64,000 nucleotides of DNA from Odontocerum albicorne (lineage: Eukaryota > Arthropoda > Insecta > Trichoptera > Odontoceridae). Below are positions 24,456 through 35,704 of the stretch, piece after piece. Below the pieces are notes generated by a model, which worked only from the letters and a program-made list of their open reading frames with translations, had not been told where the DNA came from and did no database searches. The translations under genes were made by a program, and so were the position numbers. Position 1 is the stretch's first letter. Each line of letters begins with the position of its first letter. The stretch covers positions 29,139,315 through 29,203,314 of the forward strand of contig OX463845.1 of assembly GCA_949825065.1 (NCBI GenBank), read 5' to 3'.

Positions 24456-24939
24456 TCAAGTGTCATACAAAATGGGACAATAAAGAAGCAAATGCGGCGC
24501 TGCCGAACTTATGAAGAAAAACCTTTTTATTAATTATCAAGTCTTGACGATTCCAATTAAAAAAGTACTGGCCATTTTACAGCTTTTTTAATTTGTATGT
24601 TATTAAAGGTATTATCGATTCACTATGGAGTCATTAGACTGCAAAGAAACGAAACGCGCCAACGCGAGTTGTGAAACATCGAATCGAAATGGCCGCTCGT
24701 TCAAAATAGGTTTAATTAGTGAAACAATGATATTTGTAATTAACGTTTCCAAATGCGCTTTGATGTTTAAAAAAAATAGTCGTGCCCGTAATCCATCGTC
24801 TTTTGAGTAATTTAAAACGTCATTATCAATGTTTGATTGAAACAATGATTTTGCAATTTAGTACGCTCACGCAATCTAATTCAAAACAAGTTGATATTCT
24901 TACAATCGAACTATTTCTCTCATTGGGATTCCCTTTCAT

Positions 24940-25235
24940 AGGCAGATGTTTAGGTTTCTCATCCACGATAAAACCTCGGGGGTAGCTCGACGAGTCTCCT
25001 CTAGTCTTCCCAGAAATAAATTTACTAGGCACTCTTCCACGATGTAACCAAGAGTCCGGACCATTCCACGTGAGTACAAAGGGGAATCAATGAAACCCCA
25101 TCTTTGTAAAGCATATGCACTGCAACCGTGGCCATACCTAAGACGATTCAAAGTACACTACAACCTTTGTGGTAGGTCAAATCCTTGGAGAAACATGTTA
25201 TCACTCATAAGAGGGAGATTTCCGACCGATTACAT
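24940..25235 (-). pseudogene. LINE-G C-terminal relic, copy 1
   Basis: Minus strand reads LPLMSDNMFLQGFDL, then RYGHGCSAYALQRWGFIDSP and further to VNLFLGRLEETRRATPEVL. The G-HG-xAYLxR-G pattern before a cysteine/histidine block is typical of the C-terminal region of Jockey/R1-group LINEs. The expected Cys residues are mostly lost. A homologous relic lies at 52030-52290. Confidence 0.55.
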
Positions 25236-25369
25236 TGCTGACTCCAGATATCTGGTGATTTCACATTTATATAAGCTAATTATTTTCTTCGATACAGAAA
25301 TGTCGCCTCAGTCTAACACAAGTCGAAAGAGGGCAGGATACGAGTATACCCACGTTCATTGATATCGTG

Positions 25370-25690
25370 TCATTTCGGCACACCTTCATAGTGTCGCCGT
25401 AACTGGCTTTCGATAGCTCGTGTGGTACCCACTTTCCAAGCTTGGATACCTTTCCTATCTCCTTAAGGTGACGAAAAATTCTTCCATGAGATGAATCAAG
25501 CCTTTCTGCAATCTAATCCACCATTCGTTTTGGCTCCACAAGACCCTTTAGAGCGTCGTTACTAAAATTAACAGGATTCCCTGGCCGGGGCTCATCATTT
25601 ACATTGCATTGTCCATCTTTGAAAGTCAGTTCTTACACCGATACCATTCTCACTAAGAACATTGTTATTTTTTCCTGCTGCGGAACTTAC
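25370..25690 (-). pseudogene. Mariner transposase N-terminal relic
   Basis: Minus-strand fragments in order: CQRW-like FQRW, KDGQCNVNDEPRPGNPVNFS, LKGLVEPKRMVD, a stop, IAERLDSSHGRIFRHLKEIG, then KVSKLGKWVPHELSKA. This is the paired helix-turn-helix DNA-binding half of a Tc1/mariner (mariner clade) transposase, including the linker KLGKWVPHEL. The DDD catalytic half is absent and an in-frame stop interrupts helix two. It belongs to a different mariner lineage from the 29-kb copy. Confidence 0.8.
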
Positions 25691-25749
25691 ATTTTCATCA
25701 TTTAAAAATAAAAAGTATAGAATGTGCCGTTTGTACTGATTATCGATAT

Positions 25750-27050
25750 TCATTTTCTAAGAGCTCTTATTTACGTCCGATGTTTACAAAAATCGATGAC
25801 AAACTGACTAATTGAATGTACATTTCGAAGTAGGATACGACTTGTTTAGCAGTATATTGTTCTACGAAATGAATCATGGTGAATCATACACATGACGTCA
25901 ATACACTTGGATGTATGGACTGATCTGATATATTCAACTTAAGATATTTCAACTGCTTACCTAATAATTTATTTGTCAGATGAATACCAAGCTAAGTTTG
26001 TTTTCTTTTTTTGTTATTTTATATAGTATAAATATATTTTTTATATTGACTAATAAGCATTATTTGATTTGATGGGTCATTTTTAATGTAGGAGACGTGC
26101 AGCGCCAATACGGAGTTGGGCCATCGAGCCACCAGGGGCGGATCACCTAGTCATCATGTTATTAAGTAAAAAAAAACGGTTGACTCGAATACATGTCGAA
26201 TTAAAAATAAGAAGTCGTACTATCAATATTCAATCTACTACGATCTATAAAAAGTCTACTCAGTTTAAGGATGTTACACAGTTCGAGGATGATTGTTTTA
26301 AAATAACTTTATTTAAATATGTTCTGTGAAACCTAAGTTTAGTCAGTCCTATTATGGCACTAGGGTATCATAACCATCTCACTGAATAAAATAAATAAAT
26401 TAAACCATTAATTTTAAATGTTTTGAAATAACTTTGTTTAAATATGTACCATAAAACCGAAGTTTAGTCAGTCCCGTTATGGAACAAAGTGAAATCAAGT
26501 ATGGCGCTGCTCTCTGTGGTCAGGATTAGGTTAGATGATTTGATAGATAAGAACCAGTATCATTTGTCATTCAAAGTAGTTTAAAAGGTTTTTTTTATAA
26601 TACGATTCAAAATAAACAAAGGCTCATATATAATTCATAGTTCATAAACGTAAACGGTCACTATTCATTTATATCAATTGAATCGTTAACGCCCCCACAC
26701 TAATCAATATCCTATATAATAAAAACGAAAAGCTTTAGTACATCGACAACTATTTAGAGGTTAAATTATATGTTCAAATAGTACTTATTATTCATTAAGA
26801 ATATTTAATAGGGTAAAAAAAGCAACACGTCTTACGAGTAAAAAATACGCAAAAAAATAATCGATTATATAGTTAAACGGAACTGCTTTGAAAACATCAA
26901 TGTGCAGAAAACAGCTTCTGCCCTTGAATGACATGGACTTGATTCCGCCTTATAATTTTTAGTTTACCCAAGATACCCATGACAGATCTAATTTACTATT
27001 TTCCAAAAAAATGTGTACTGTTTTGAAACTTTAAATATATTAATGGATCT
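25750..27050. other. Unassigned, AT-rich, with one local duplication
   Basis: A GC-richer patch at 26093-26160 is not identifiable. 26290-26370 and 26412-26490 are diverged copies of one ~75-bp sequence (both contain AAGTTTAGTCAGTCC). Confidence 0.5.
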
Positions 27051-27054
27051 CATT

Positions 27055-27400
27055 TTTTTTTTTTTCATCACGCCATGTACCTATTGAAATAGGCAGAACA
27101 CACTTATCTCTATTTCTATAGTATATAGCTTAGCATACATCATCCACTCCTGCCACTTCCATATTCCTCGTCATCCAAAGTATTATAATACTCGTATAAT
27201 GGCTTTTCATTCTTATCACTTTCGACATTTCATTAATTTGCTACATTTTTTCCGAATTTCCTCAAACTTTTCGTACATTTTACTCTACTTGCGTAGATTA
27301 TTTTTGTACATATTTCATCATTCATACTTTCTACGTGACCGAACCATTTCAATGCTCCATCTCAAGCACTGTGTTTTCTTTCAATGAGCATTATTTCCTA
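27055..27400 (-). mobile_element. LINE-A fragment, diverged subfamily
   Basis: Begins after a T-run with CATCACGCCATGTACCTATT and reads back to GACCGAACCATTTCAATGCT (HxEMVRSR equivalent). A TACTCGTA motif (27189) lies inside it at a point where the LINE-A consensus has no such sequence. Confidence 0.7.
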
Positions 27401-28190
27401 ATTATTTCTTATTTAATTATAGTATAATAAATTAAATTTGGCCTAACGTGAAGAAATTACACAAAAAATAAATTTAATAAAAGTTTATATCACAGATAGT
27501 AAAATTCTAGAAAACTAGTTTTGGTCGAAAATGGTATGAATGTAAAAATAAATATTAATACAGTAATCAGTCTTAACAAAAAGCTAATAAGAAAACCTGT
27601 CTTAAGAGAAATCAAAATGAAACATAACTCATACAGAATTATAAGATAATTAACACTAATTACCAGCTAATGATTACCTTAATTACTTGTCTCCAACACC
27701 TTGGGTAGAATTCATCCTAACACGGTTTAGTGCACTTTCTTGCCATTAGTGGCACGAATAATGACTAACTACTCGTCGTCTGGTCCTCGCTCTCAAAGTC
27801 ACCTCTCAAAATAAGAAATTTGCTAGCATGGCGCCAATAAACATGTTTTGCTCATATCGACGTAATGAAATGACGTTTATATAGGTATTTAGAACATGTT
27901 TATACATATCTAAGCATAAGTGTTCTTTTTATTTGTACTAATAAAAAAAACGTGATATTTTCCTAATTATCTCCAAAAAGCTAAAATATGGGTTTAGTCC
28001 TTTACGCATATAAACACCCATGTGTGTCACAGTCAATTTAAAAGAAGGGATTTTGTAGAGAGTACAAAATGAAATGATTATATAGTTAGACGAATGTGAA
28101 CTTAGCACTGATGTTTTAAATATGTTGGCGTTTCTCAAACAAGGATATACTATAATAGTTCCTCTTGTTTCGTATGATATCATTCAAAAT
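27401..28190. other. Unassigned AT-rich sequence
   Basis: No repeat or coding signature recognised. The 81-residue frame at 27938-28183 (-) is not supported by composition or motif. Confidence 0.45.
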
Positions 28191-28194
28191 ATCC

Positions 28195-28500
28195 AGATTG
28201 GTGATGCGGACATATTAAAAAGCGTGACCTGGAGACATTATTTTCTTCGACTCCAGTAATCGAGGTTTTGGGCTTAAAACCACTGGTGTAGGTACAGTAC
28301 TCGCGGTTCGTCAATGTACTTGTTGGTAACACTACCGTACATGAGGATACAACAAAACTCTCACACTCACTAGGTTCAAGCGATTTTTGTTACCAGAAGA
28401 ACTCTTATCAGACTGGAACACTTTATTTGGGTGAAGGAATCGCACCCACGACCCCCTGGTGGAAGTCAGTCATCTTACCAACTATGCGACGAAGATTGTC
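28195..28500 (-). repeat. SINE-2 copy
   Basis: Second SINE family, ~300 bp, read on the minus strand. Head: B-box complement GAATCGCACCCACGACC (normally GAATCGAACC) and CATCTTACCAACTATGCGAC. Body: AAACTCTCACACTC, TCTTATCAGACTGGAACA and CTCGCGGTTCGTCAATGTAC. 3' end: GGTGATGCGGACATATTAAA. Other copies are at 53465-53760 and 55670-55970. Confidence 0.75.
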
Positions 28501-29010
28501 TGTCGGAAGAGAGAATAGGTATAAAGAATATTTAGTGCAGCATTACTACTGCATCATTAAATCTTTTAAGTGTTATGAAATAAGTATTTTTGTTTTAGAT
28601 AAGTAGTACGAATCACGATCAAGTTACTTAATGTATGTCATATGATCTTCAAACTGTTGTAAAGTAAATATTTTTATTTATGATATCAAGTACGAACTTA
28701 CAATGAATTATCTTAATGTTTCACATATAATCTTTATACTATTATAAAAAACACATTTGTTGAAAAATCAAACGCATTATAACTTAAATGAATTTACAAA
28801 TTTAATAGCAATACTTTAATTGAATGCATATTTATCCAGCTGCAATTAAAGAAGTCGTCAATATTACACTACATACGAGTATAATGCAAGAAAAACTTGG
28901 TGTGAAAACTCGGTTTAAATACGCATTCTACCAAACAAATCTAGACGTTTTTGCGATTGCAAAATTTAAAACCGAATTAATTTAAAATCGACGATTTGGA
29001 CTAAATGATA
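28501..29010. other. Unassigned AT-rich sequence
   Basis: Ordinary AT-rich DNA with a TACGAGTA site at 28874; ends at the TA flank of the mariner element. Confidence 0.5.
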
Positions 29011-29091
29011 TATTGGGTGTTAACATAATTTGTGTCCGTTTTTTTCCAAATGAAGAAAACAAGAGTACACAACAAAAATTACAACAAATTA

Positions 29092-30140
29092 GTCAATAAT
29101 GTATTCTCCTTCATTATTTACAACATCTTGCCAACGTTCTACAAGTTTTTCAATGCCTGTGCGATAAAAACCATCCGGTCTTGACTCGAGGAATTCGTCC
29201 AACCATGTCCGCAATTCGACGTCATTATTGAAGGAAACGCCGCGCAAATTGTTCGAAAGCGACCGAAAAAGGTGGAAAAACCGACAGCGCGAGGTCAGGA
29301 AAATATGGAGGATGCGGCAGGACTTCCCAACCAAGCGTTTGAATGGCATTTCTCGTAATGTTGGCGATATTTTTTTCTTGAATTGCAGTGCTGAGCCGCT
29401 GCATTTGCAGAATGTATAGCTCCGTGTAGACTGTCTGATTGCGTTCAAGTATTTCATAGTGGATGACGTCTTGCCAATCCCTCCAGATGCAAAGCATCGT
29501 CTTGCGCGGATGCAAACCTTGTTTCGCTCTAGGCGTTGCTTGTTGACCATAACTTACCCATTCTTTCCGTTTCTTCATATTCACATAAAGGCACCATTTT
29601 TCATCACCAGTGATGATGCGGTAAAGGAACCTTTGCTCGTGGCCATGCGTAGCTTGATGACGCGCGAGCAAACCAGCAGAAATTGTCGAACGTTGATTTT
29701 TGTTGTTTTCACTCAAAACATGTGGTACCCAAGCGCCGAACTTCTGGACTTTTCCCATTGATTTAAGATGGTATGGAATTTTTTTAAGATGGTGTGAAAA
29801 GAAAAAGGTTTAAGGAAAGGAAAAGGAAAAGATTTAAGATTTAAGATGGTGTGGAAGATACAGTCATGTGACTACAATTCATCTGCTCAGTCAATTCAAC
29901 AGTGGTTCGAAGGGGATCTTCATGAATAATATGATTTAAGTGGTCCTCATCGAAGTCCACTAGTCGTCCAGAACGCTCCATGTCTTTCAGGTTGAAATTA
30001 CGGTCTTTGAAACGCAAATACCATCGACAAGCTGTCCTTTCATTCATAGCATCTTCACAGTACACTTCGCAAATATCTTTAGCAACTTTGGCAGCTTTAT
30101 TCCCTCGATTGGACGCGAACAAAAGGAGGTGTCGAAAATG
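29092..30140 (-). pseudogene. Mariner transposase, inactivated
   Basis: Tc1/mariner DDD transposase. The N-terminal DNA-binding part (30122 down to 29860) carries NRGNKAAKVAKDICEVYCED, RTACRWYLRFKDRNF and HEDPLRTTVELTEQMNCSHM. The linker gives MGKVQKFGAWVPHVLSENN (from 29758), then FLYRIITGDEKWCLYVN with the first catalytic Asp, and LHPRKTMLCIWRDW. The segment that should hold the second Asp (HDNARPH) is deleted: IQEK joins directly to NIANITRNAIQTLGWEVLPH. The third Asp is changed (PDLALSV where PDLAPSD is usual). A purine-rich expansion (29761-29860) splits the HTH from the linker, frames shift near 29300, and the start region has a stop. The end reads EKLVERWQDVVNNEGEYIID. Confidence 0.92.
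29761..29862. repeat. Degenerate TTTAAGATGG repeat inside transposase
   Basis: TTTAAGATGGT recurs about four times with AAAGGAAAAGG between. It appears to be a local expansion of the codons joining the HTH region to the MGKVQKFG linker. Confidence 0.8.
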
Positions 30141-30404
30141 CTCACTTTCGTCTACTTGACATTGCTTTTTGAAGGCTTGTAATCAAATAAAATAATATAT
30201 GTAACGTAAAAGCAAACACAACATATTGTAAAGCAGAAAATTTTCTTTCGAATGACATATAACCTTTACCATTTTGTTTTACTTTTAGTGCTCATTTTTA
30301 AATTTGGAAAAAAACGAACACAACTTATGTTAACGCGTTATATTTAAAAATACTATAGTAATAGATATTTTTTCAGATGATGAAAAAGTTGAAAAAAATT
30401 GAAA

Positions 30405-30716
30405 GGTTGAAAAAAATGCGTACACTGTGATGAATATTGGGGTGACAATGTATAGCAGAATAAGTGATTAGGAAGGAATGTGAACTTAAGGCTGATGTGT
30501 TAAATGAGTTACATCAGAGCATTATGAGATCATTTAGACACGTGGGACGAATGAATGAAAAACGACTAACGAAACAAATATACAGTAAAAACGTGAGTGA
30601 TATGCGTGGAAGAGGAATTCAAAGAAAAGTATGGTTAAATCGAATGTATGTTTGGATCAAGTGAAATATATTTTGATAGAAGGAACTGTGAGAAATCGCA
30701 GGAGTTATATGAGAAG
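30405..30716 (+). mobile_element. LINE-A fragment
   Basis: RKECELKADVLNELHQSIMR and HVGRMNEKRLTKQIYSKNVS are readable in one frame (part of 30464-30664), then KVWLNRMYVWIK; a shift follows. It ends at GGAGTTATATGAGAAG where the nested tail element (30717-30885) begins. The true 3' end is missing. Confidence 0.85.
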
Positions 30717-30885
30717 ATTATTATTATTATTATTATTATTACACATGACAAGAAATATACACAATTTGAGAAAAAACAACAGGTAATTTGATTTGGACAT
30801 ATAATTTTAATGGATCTGGGTTTGTTGCCTTTCATTTGTCGTATCCCCAGTAAACTAGGCTTTTGCCTGTATCTCACTGAGAATA
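30717..30885 (-). mobile_element. Short tail element, copy 2
   Basis: Minus-strand homologue of 5149-5310: starts (right end) CTCAGTGAGATACAGGCAAA and ends (left end) in an (AAT)n tail at 30717-30740. The tail differs from the AAATA tail of copy 1, as expected for independently retrotransposed SINE/LINE ends. Confidence 0.75.
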
Positions 30886-30959
30886 TTTAGCATGAAAAAA
30901 TAAATCGATACTTCTTTCCGATTTTTGATAACACAAAAAACCCCGTTGCACGCTCTCAT

Positions 30960-31210
30960 CAACCTGACAAACAGTGACACTCAACTACAACTGGAAACAT
31001 CTTGCGAAACTCAACTCCTCACACATTATCACTCCAGAAAGACCAAAAATATTCATCCCACAATATACCGCACACAATCATAAGAATAAAAATCAAAACA
31101 AATCCAAACCAAAAAAATAAGAAAAAAAGAAAAACACACAGAAACACAAATACAAAAACAACCAAAATTAAAACAACAAGAAGAGACCCACATCCACAAG
31201 ATGTACATAT
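30960..31210. other. Strand-asymmetric A/C-rich tract
   Basis: Plus strand is almost free of G and poor in T from about 31040 to 31200, for example AAACCAAAAAAATAAGAAAA. Frames on both strands (31002-31214 +, 31019-31237 -) are products of this composition. Confidence 0.7.
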
Positions 31211-31224
31211 ATGAAACACATTCA

Positions 31225-31310
31225 AGTAAGTGTACATATATGAAAATCTGGGGATCTGTCCTCTCGGCCTACCCCGAAAAAGAAATGACGTTATGGTATG
31301 TATGTACGTA
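31225..31310 (+). mobile_element. LINE-A end scrap
   Basis: ATATATGAAAATCTGGGG then SVLSAYPEKEMT and a tail GGTATGTATGTACG. Confidence 0.8.
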
Positions 31311-31389
31311 TAAACGATCTATATCACCTATCTCACTAGATTCATTGCCTGTTTTGAAACAGGTCACTTACACCCGCGATATTTATATA

Positions 31390-31534
31390 CAAAGACACAT
31401 ACACAGTGCAAGAAGATAACTCCAACAAAGACGCATACAAAGTGCAGGAAGATAACTCCAACAGACATACACAGTGCAAGATGATAACTCCAAGAAAGAC
31501 ACATACACAGTGCAAGAAGATAACTCGAACAAAG
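31390..31534. repeat. Minisatellite, 33-37-bp unit, 4 copies
   Basis: The unit contains ACATACACAGTGCAAGAAG followed by ATAACTCCAACAAAG. Small indels between units shift the frame. The minus-strand frame with LELSSCTVYV repeats is a by-product. Confidence 0.88.
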
Positions 31535-32970
31535 ACAATATATATTTGACCAATTTCATTGAAGATCCCGACTTACCCGATAAAATAAGCAAACTGATCT
31601 ATGATAAACACTTCACAATATCACTTCAGAATTAATTTCAAATTAAATTTTCATACGATTAGATGAAAAAGATCGAGGAAAAACTATAACATCAAAAATA
31701 AAAAAGCTAAATTTAGACTAGTCCAGTGAATTTGTAACTTTTCTTAACATAATAGAACATCAACAACAATCGACAAAGAAGTAACCACATGCAAAATATA
31801 AAAGTCAAATTACTTTTTTACTTTAAGCCAGTCGATTTGAATTTTTATACCGGTTATTGCATAAAAAGTTGTACCTACTGGAAGCCCAAAGGCAAAAATA
31901 TCAAAATCTTATCAAACGATCCATGATTTATTTCGTGTAATACTCAGATTTTTTTATATCGATCTGTCTATCACGTTTCCGTTTCATGCGTATCTGATTA
32001 AAAATATTATTACATTTTTTTATACACCGTGGAGAATTCGTTTATTTATATTGCATTCAAATTTATCAAATGAGTACGGAGATATATACCGACAAAGTAA
32101 AAGGCAAATATACAAGTAATAACACGATTAGAAAGATATAATATAGTCTATTTGACATTCCGTAGTTTAGTGTCTTGTTTAAGTCAGAGAAGAAAAATAT
32201 TTTCTCCTAATTTTAATATTTTCATGAAAACCTCCATGGCTTGTAGACCATTTTACTTCCAGCCCTGTTATTTTGATTTAGGATTCCCGTTGGAATTAAA
32301 AAAAAAACAAACCCCTGTTTGATTTTCACATATGGCCTTGAAGCATTTTTCTACCTGTTTGAAAGAAATATTCATTGTGCATCATTTATTTTATTCAAGT
32401 ATTTTCATGTAAATACGAGTAGATCAAATTGATTTATGGCTTAAAAGTGTTTTCTTTATATATACCAACTTTTGTTTCAAAATTAATCTTCGTATCTATG
32501 ACCGTGTCTTAAACTGAATAAACCAAATTAATATTAGAATAAAAACAACAAAAAGTTTCAAAAATATACGAGTACACCTCAACAAAAATAAAGGTATGGA
32601 AGGGAATTAGGGATGAGGGATATTTTAAACAAAATCACGCAGATCGTTCCGATATCGATTCTAGTGAACCACAAATATGATGTACGATAGGTTCTAATAC
32701 AAATGGTCTACCATCCAAAGATCGGAGGGTTAGTCCATGTTCAAAAAGTAAATTATTTTTTCCCGAAGATGTAGGGCATTTTGGATTATTCAACATTAGA
32801 AATTAGATGGCGCTGTATCTAAATCTTAACTATCAAAAGTCCGACTCATTTTATACAATTCTCCCAATCTAATATCATAAAGACACCTGATTAAAAGCAC
32901 CTGAAATATTTTTTTGTCAGCTCACATCTTACAAGCTATACAAGTATTGTATTTATACTATAGCATACCC
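31535..32970. other. Unassigned AT-rich sequence
   Basis: No gene or family repeat seen. Two TACGAGTA sites (32414, 32567). Confidence 0.45.
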
Positions 32971-32978
32971 ACTAATAA

Positions 32979-33154
32979 TCAAGTACCATCATCATTGTAA
33001 TCCAATGAAGTGACGGCAGCTTGGTATTTGTGTTGTGACAACACCAGCTTAGCACCTGAAAAACAAAGGCCATGACCAGTCCGTGAGAAGTTCCCACTGT
33101 AATACGCTCCTCCTATGCTGCCACTGGCGAGTGCCTTTTCCAACACGTTTCTGA
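32979..33154 (-). CDS. Exon-like segment, gene unknown
   Basis: On the minus strand a T-run ending TTTATAG at 33160-33155 looks like a 3' splice site. The following frame reads VRNVLEKALASGSIGGAYYS, GNFSRTGHGLCFSGAKLVLS and QHKYQAAVTSLDYNDDGT, then a stop at 32979. G+C and third-position G/C are higher than in the flanks. A donor-like CAG|GTGCTA at 33056/33055 would give a 99-bp exon; otherwise the frame terminates here. I do not recognise the protein; the LEKALASGSIGG stretch faintly recalls extracellular modules with an L-AL-SG-IG turn, too weak to assign. No neighbouring exon was found. Confidence 0.35.
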
Positions 33155-33249
33155 CTATAAAAAAAATAAAGATTAATTCCAAAATAAACTTTCTTTACCA
33201 TTCTCGTATATCGAGAACATGAGGACAATATTGTGGTAATTTTCATGAA

Positions 33250-35115
33250 ATTATCTACATATTGTATAATATGTGGTTATATATGTTACTTCATGATATT
33301 TTAATACTACACCAAGTGCACAATATGGTTAAAATCGAAGTATTCTATGCTGAGACAAAATCACTAGGTGTCCTCCAAATCTGTATGGCAGATAGAAAAC
33401 GGAGGTAGCCAATACTCTTATATGATAACACTTTCCGGGTCTTTACGAATACACCAGGTGAACAAGTGTGAAAACCGCAAAGTGATAGTCATAGGGTTGC
33501 CCTCACTCAGCAGTGAGTAAAAAAAAGGAAGCTTAAGATTCGATTCAATATGACAAGGCTATAATCAAATAGCATTACTTTACAACAGCCAGAATAAGGT
33601 TCTAAGCATCTGAAAAAAACCAATGAAATACAAAATAATTATGAATCTATAGTACTTCAGAAAAATGGTGAATAATCTTATTTTTTCGTAATATTGATTA
33701 TTTTAACTAAAGTAGACTTCATTAAACAAAAAATAACATTAATTAGAGTTTACTCGCATATGAATTAATATTTTCTTGTTTTAAATTTAATTGTCAGTGT
33801 AGAACAATGGTTTAGAAAGTGGGTGCTATAAGCCTCATGGAGGGCACTGGAAGAGAATAAGGTGGAAAGGGGATGCTAGGTTAGTGAAAAGGGGTAAAGA
33901 CTACAAATATAATAAATACTTCCTACAAATAAATTCGCATGTCAGAATATGTTATTTTACAGTAGAGCTGTTTGAAATTAATATATTATCCATTTTCTGG
34001 TTAAAAGAATTATATTAATTTACATAAATATTATAGTTTAATCACAACTACTGGCTTTGGGGCAGAAGTTGAAATATGTGTTCTAAAAGAGGATATGTAC
34101 TAAAAATTTAAATAAATACAAAGTTGTTTTCATAACCGAATAGCCTAATCAATTAATATTTATTTACTTATCTTAACTGAGACTTGAATCAATAAAATGA
34201 AGTACAAATTAATTATTTTACTTTTTTGTTAAAAATGTCCCGCTTATTTCAAAACGTTACTGCATTAGTAATACTAACATGAAATAGAATTTTTATTTTA
34301 TTAAAGTTGTACTTAAAAGTTACGTTAGTTGAAGTGAAATAAAAACGAATGATCCGGGAAATGGCGTGATAGAATAAATGTGGGAAAAATAGATAAAATT
34401 GTGATAGAATAAAAGAAAATTATTTTACGAAATACTACTAAAAATTACAAATTAATATAACTGCACTTATAGAATTGCATAAAAAAATGCAAATTTTTAA
34501 TTTTATATTAAATGATGAAAAAATGAAGATTCTATATAATTTAAACGGACAGGTTGTCATCAGGGTACGTACTTCAATCACTATATACTATATTGTAAAA
34601 TTGCTGCAATTTCTGAAATATAAAATTAACGAATCTTATGAAGAAATGAAGATGTTTTTAACGCTTCTGTCCAATTCACAATTCACGAGAAGAAATTAAC
34701 ATTTCATTACAAAACACACAAAAATGGAGCACTGACGCACGTCATGGACATACATATTTATTTGACTTTGAGAAATGGGCTGTTTAATACTCTGACCATC
34801 TGTGCATTCGCAGTTCATTACAATTCATGACAAATAGCGACATTATAAGGAAAAAGATGGACAAATCTGTTATCAAGACGGGACAAATCTGTTAACACGG
34901 CACTTAGAAAATCTCCATCTTTGCATTCTTGTACATGTTTTCGAAATGATAATTTATGTTATCGAATGTTGTTTGTGATGTTTACACGAGCTCAATTTAT
35001 GAATCAGTTTTAAGTTTAAATATCACTATGAGTAAAAAAGAGTATGAAATTCGATGAGAGATGAATGATTTTTATCATTTAATCGATATAATTTGTTTTT
35101 TTTTCTGATATGTTG
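33250..35115. other. Unassigned AT-rich sequence
   Basis: 33270-33560 has mixed composition but no motif. The rest is AT-rich. The frame at 34475-34699 (+) is low-complexity. Confidence 0.4.
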
Positions 35116-35119
35116 TATT

Positions 35120-35290
35120 ATATAACACATTCTTTGTGTATAGTGTAACCTGGCGGGCTTATTATCGTGTGACAATTTCAAACAACCAGAAAGATGTTAA
35201 AGAGATCTTAAGTGCAACCTAGACTGAAATGCTCTTTTTAAATACAACTGGAATTCAACAGGAACCGAACTCTAAACCCCGAGTAGGAAA
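35120..35290 (-). repeat. SINE-T copy
   Basis: Body is clear (AACCTGGCGGGCTTATTATC, GTGTGACAATTTC, AGAAAGATGTTAAAGAGATC). B-box complement CAGGAACCGAACTCTAAACC is worn, and the head ends at AGGAAAACTTGCT. Confidence 0.75.
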
Positions 35291-35394
35291 ACTTGCTTAT
35301 ATTTTCGAGTGATTTATCAAGCTTTGTAAAACACTGTTCCACTATGAAATATCGTAAAAAGATGACATTGATTTTGAATTAATAAAAGATAGCC

Positions 35395-35585
35395 AAAAAC
35401 GCTAATAAATAAATTCAGGTAGAATAAAAAGTCAGTGAAACCACAGAAGTTGTATGAGAAGGTGCATGGCGTAGAAAAGGCGAAAGAAGTATGTCGCAAT
35501 TGGAAAATCGGGCGCTCTGTCTTCTCTGTCTACTCCGACAGGGATAGAAAGACATGACAGATGCGTAATTGTATGTATGTATGTA
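35395..35585 (+). mobile_element. LINE-A 3' end, left arm of a convergent pair
   Basis: RSCMRRCMA-like codons (AGTTGTATGAGAAGGTGCAT), then KEVCRNWKIGRSVFSVYSDR, stop, and (TATG)n tail. It faces a minus-strand copy starting at 35705. Confidence 0.85.
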
Positions 35586-35704
35586 TTTTATAAAATAAAT
35601 TTTATTATTAATCATCCTGTCGTGTAGCTCATGACTGAGCATCGTGACTCCCAATATAGCTTCTGACGACACCTTTCCATCCATCCCTGCACTTCGTTAA
35701 TGTC
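35586..35704. other. Spacer between convergent LINE-A ends
   Basis: Contains GCTCATGACTGAGCATCGTG and CTTCTGACGACACCTTTCCA, GC-richer than flanks. Unlike the spacers at 38945 and 59295, it matches neither of them. Confidence 0.5.

Larger units (their letters stand above)
29013..30340 (-). mobile_element. Mariner element with both ends, 1,328 bp
   Basis: Terminal inverted repeats of ~40 bp at 29013-29051 and 30302-30340 share GTTAACATAA-TTGTGT-CG followed by TTTTTTTCCAAAT, differing mainly in the outer six bases. TA dinucleotides flank both ends (29011-29012, 30341-30342), the known mariner target duplication. Length matches the usual 1.3 kb. The interior is a minus-strand transposase pseudogene. 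Confidence 0.92.

Noticed and set aside
24625..24985. Overlapping frames on both strands
   Set aside because: No motif in either; mutual antisense overlap and no splice or start context.
29459..29761. 100-codon plus-strand frame
   Set aside because: Antisense to the recognisable mariner transposase.
31019..31237. Minus-strand frame rich in V, F and L resembling a membrane protein
   Set aside because: Result of the A/C-rich strand skew on the plus strand.
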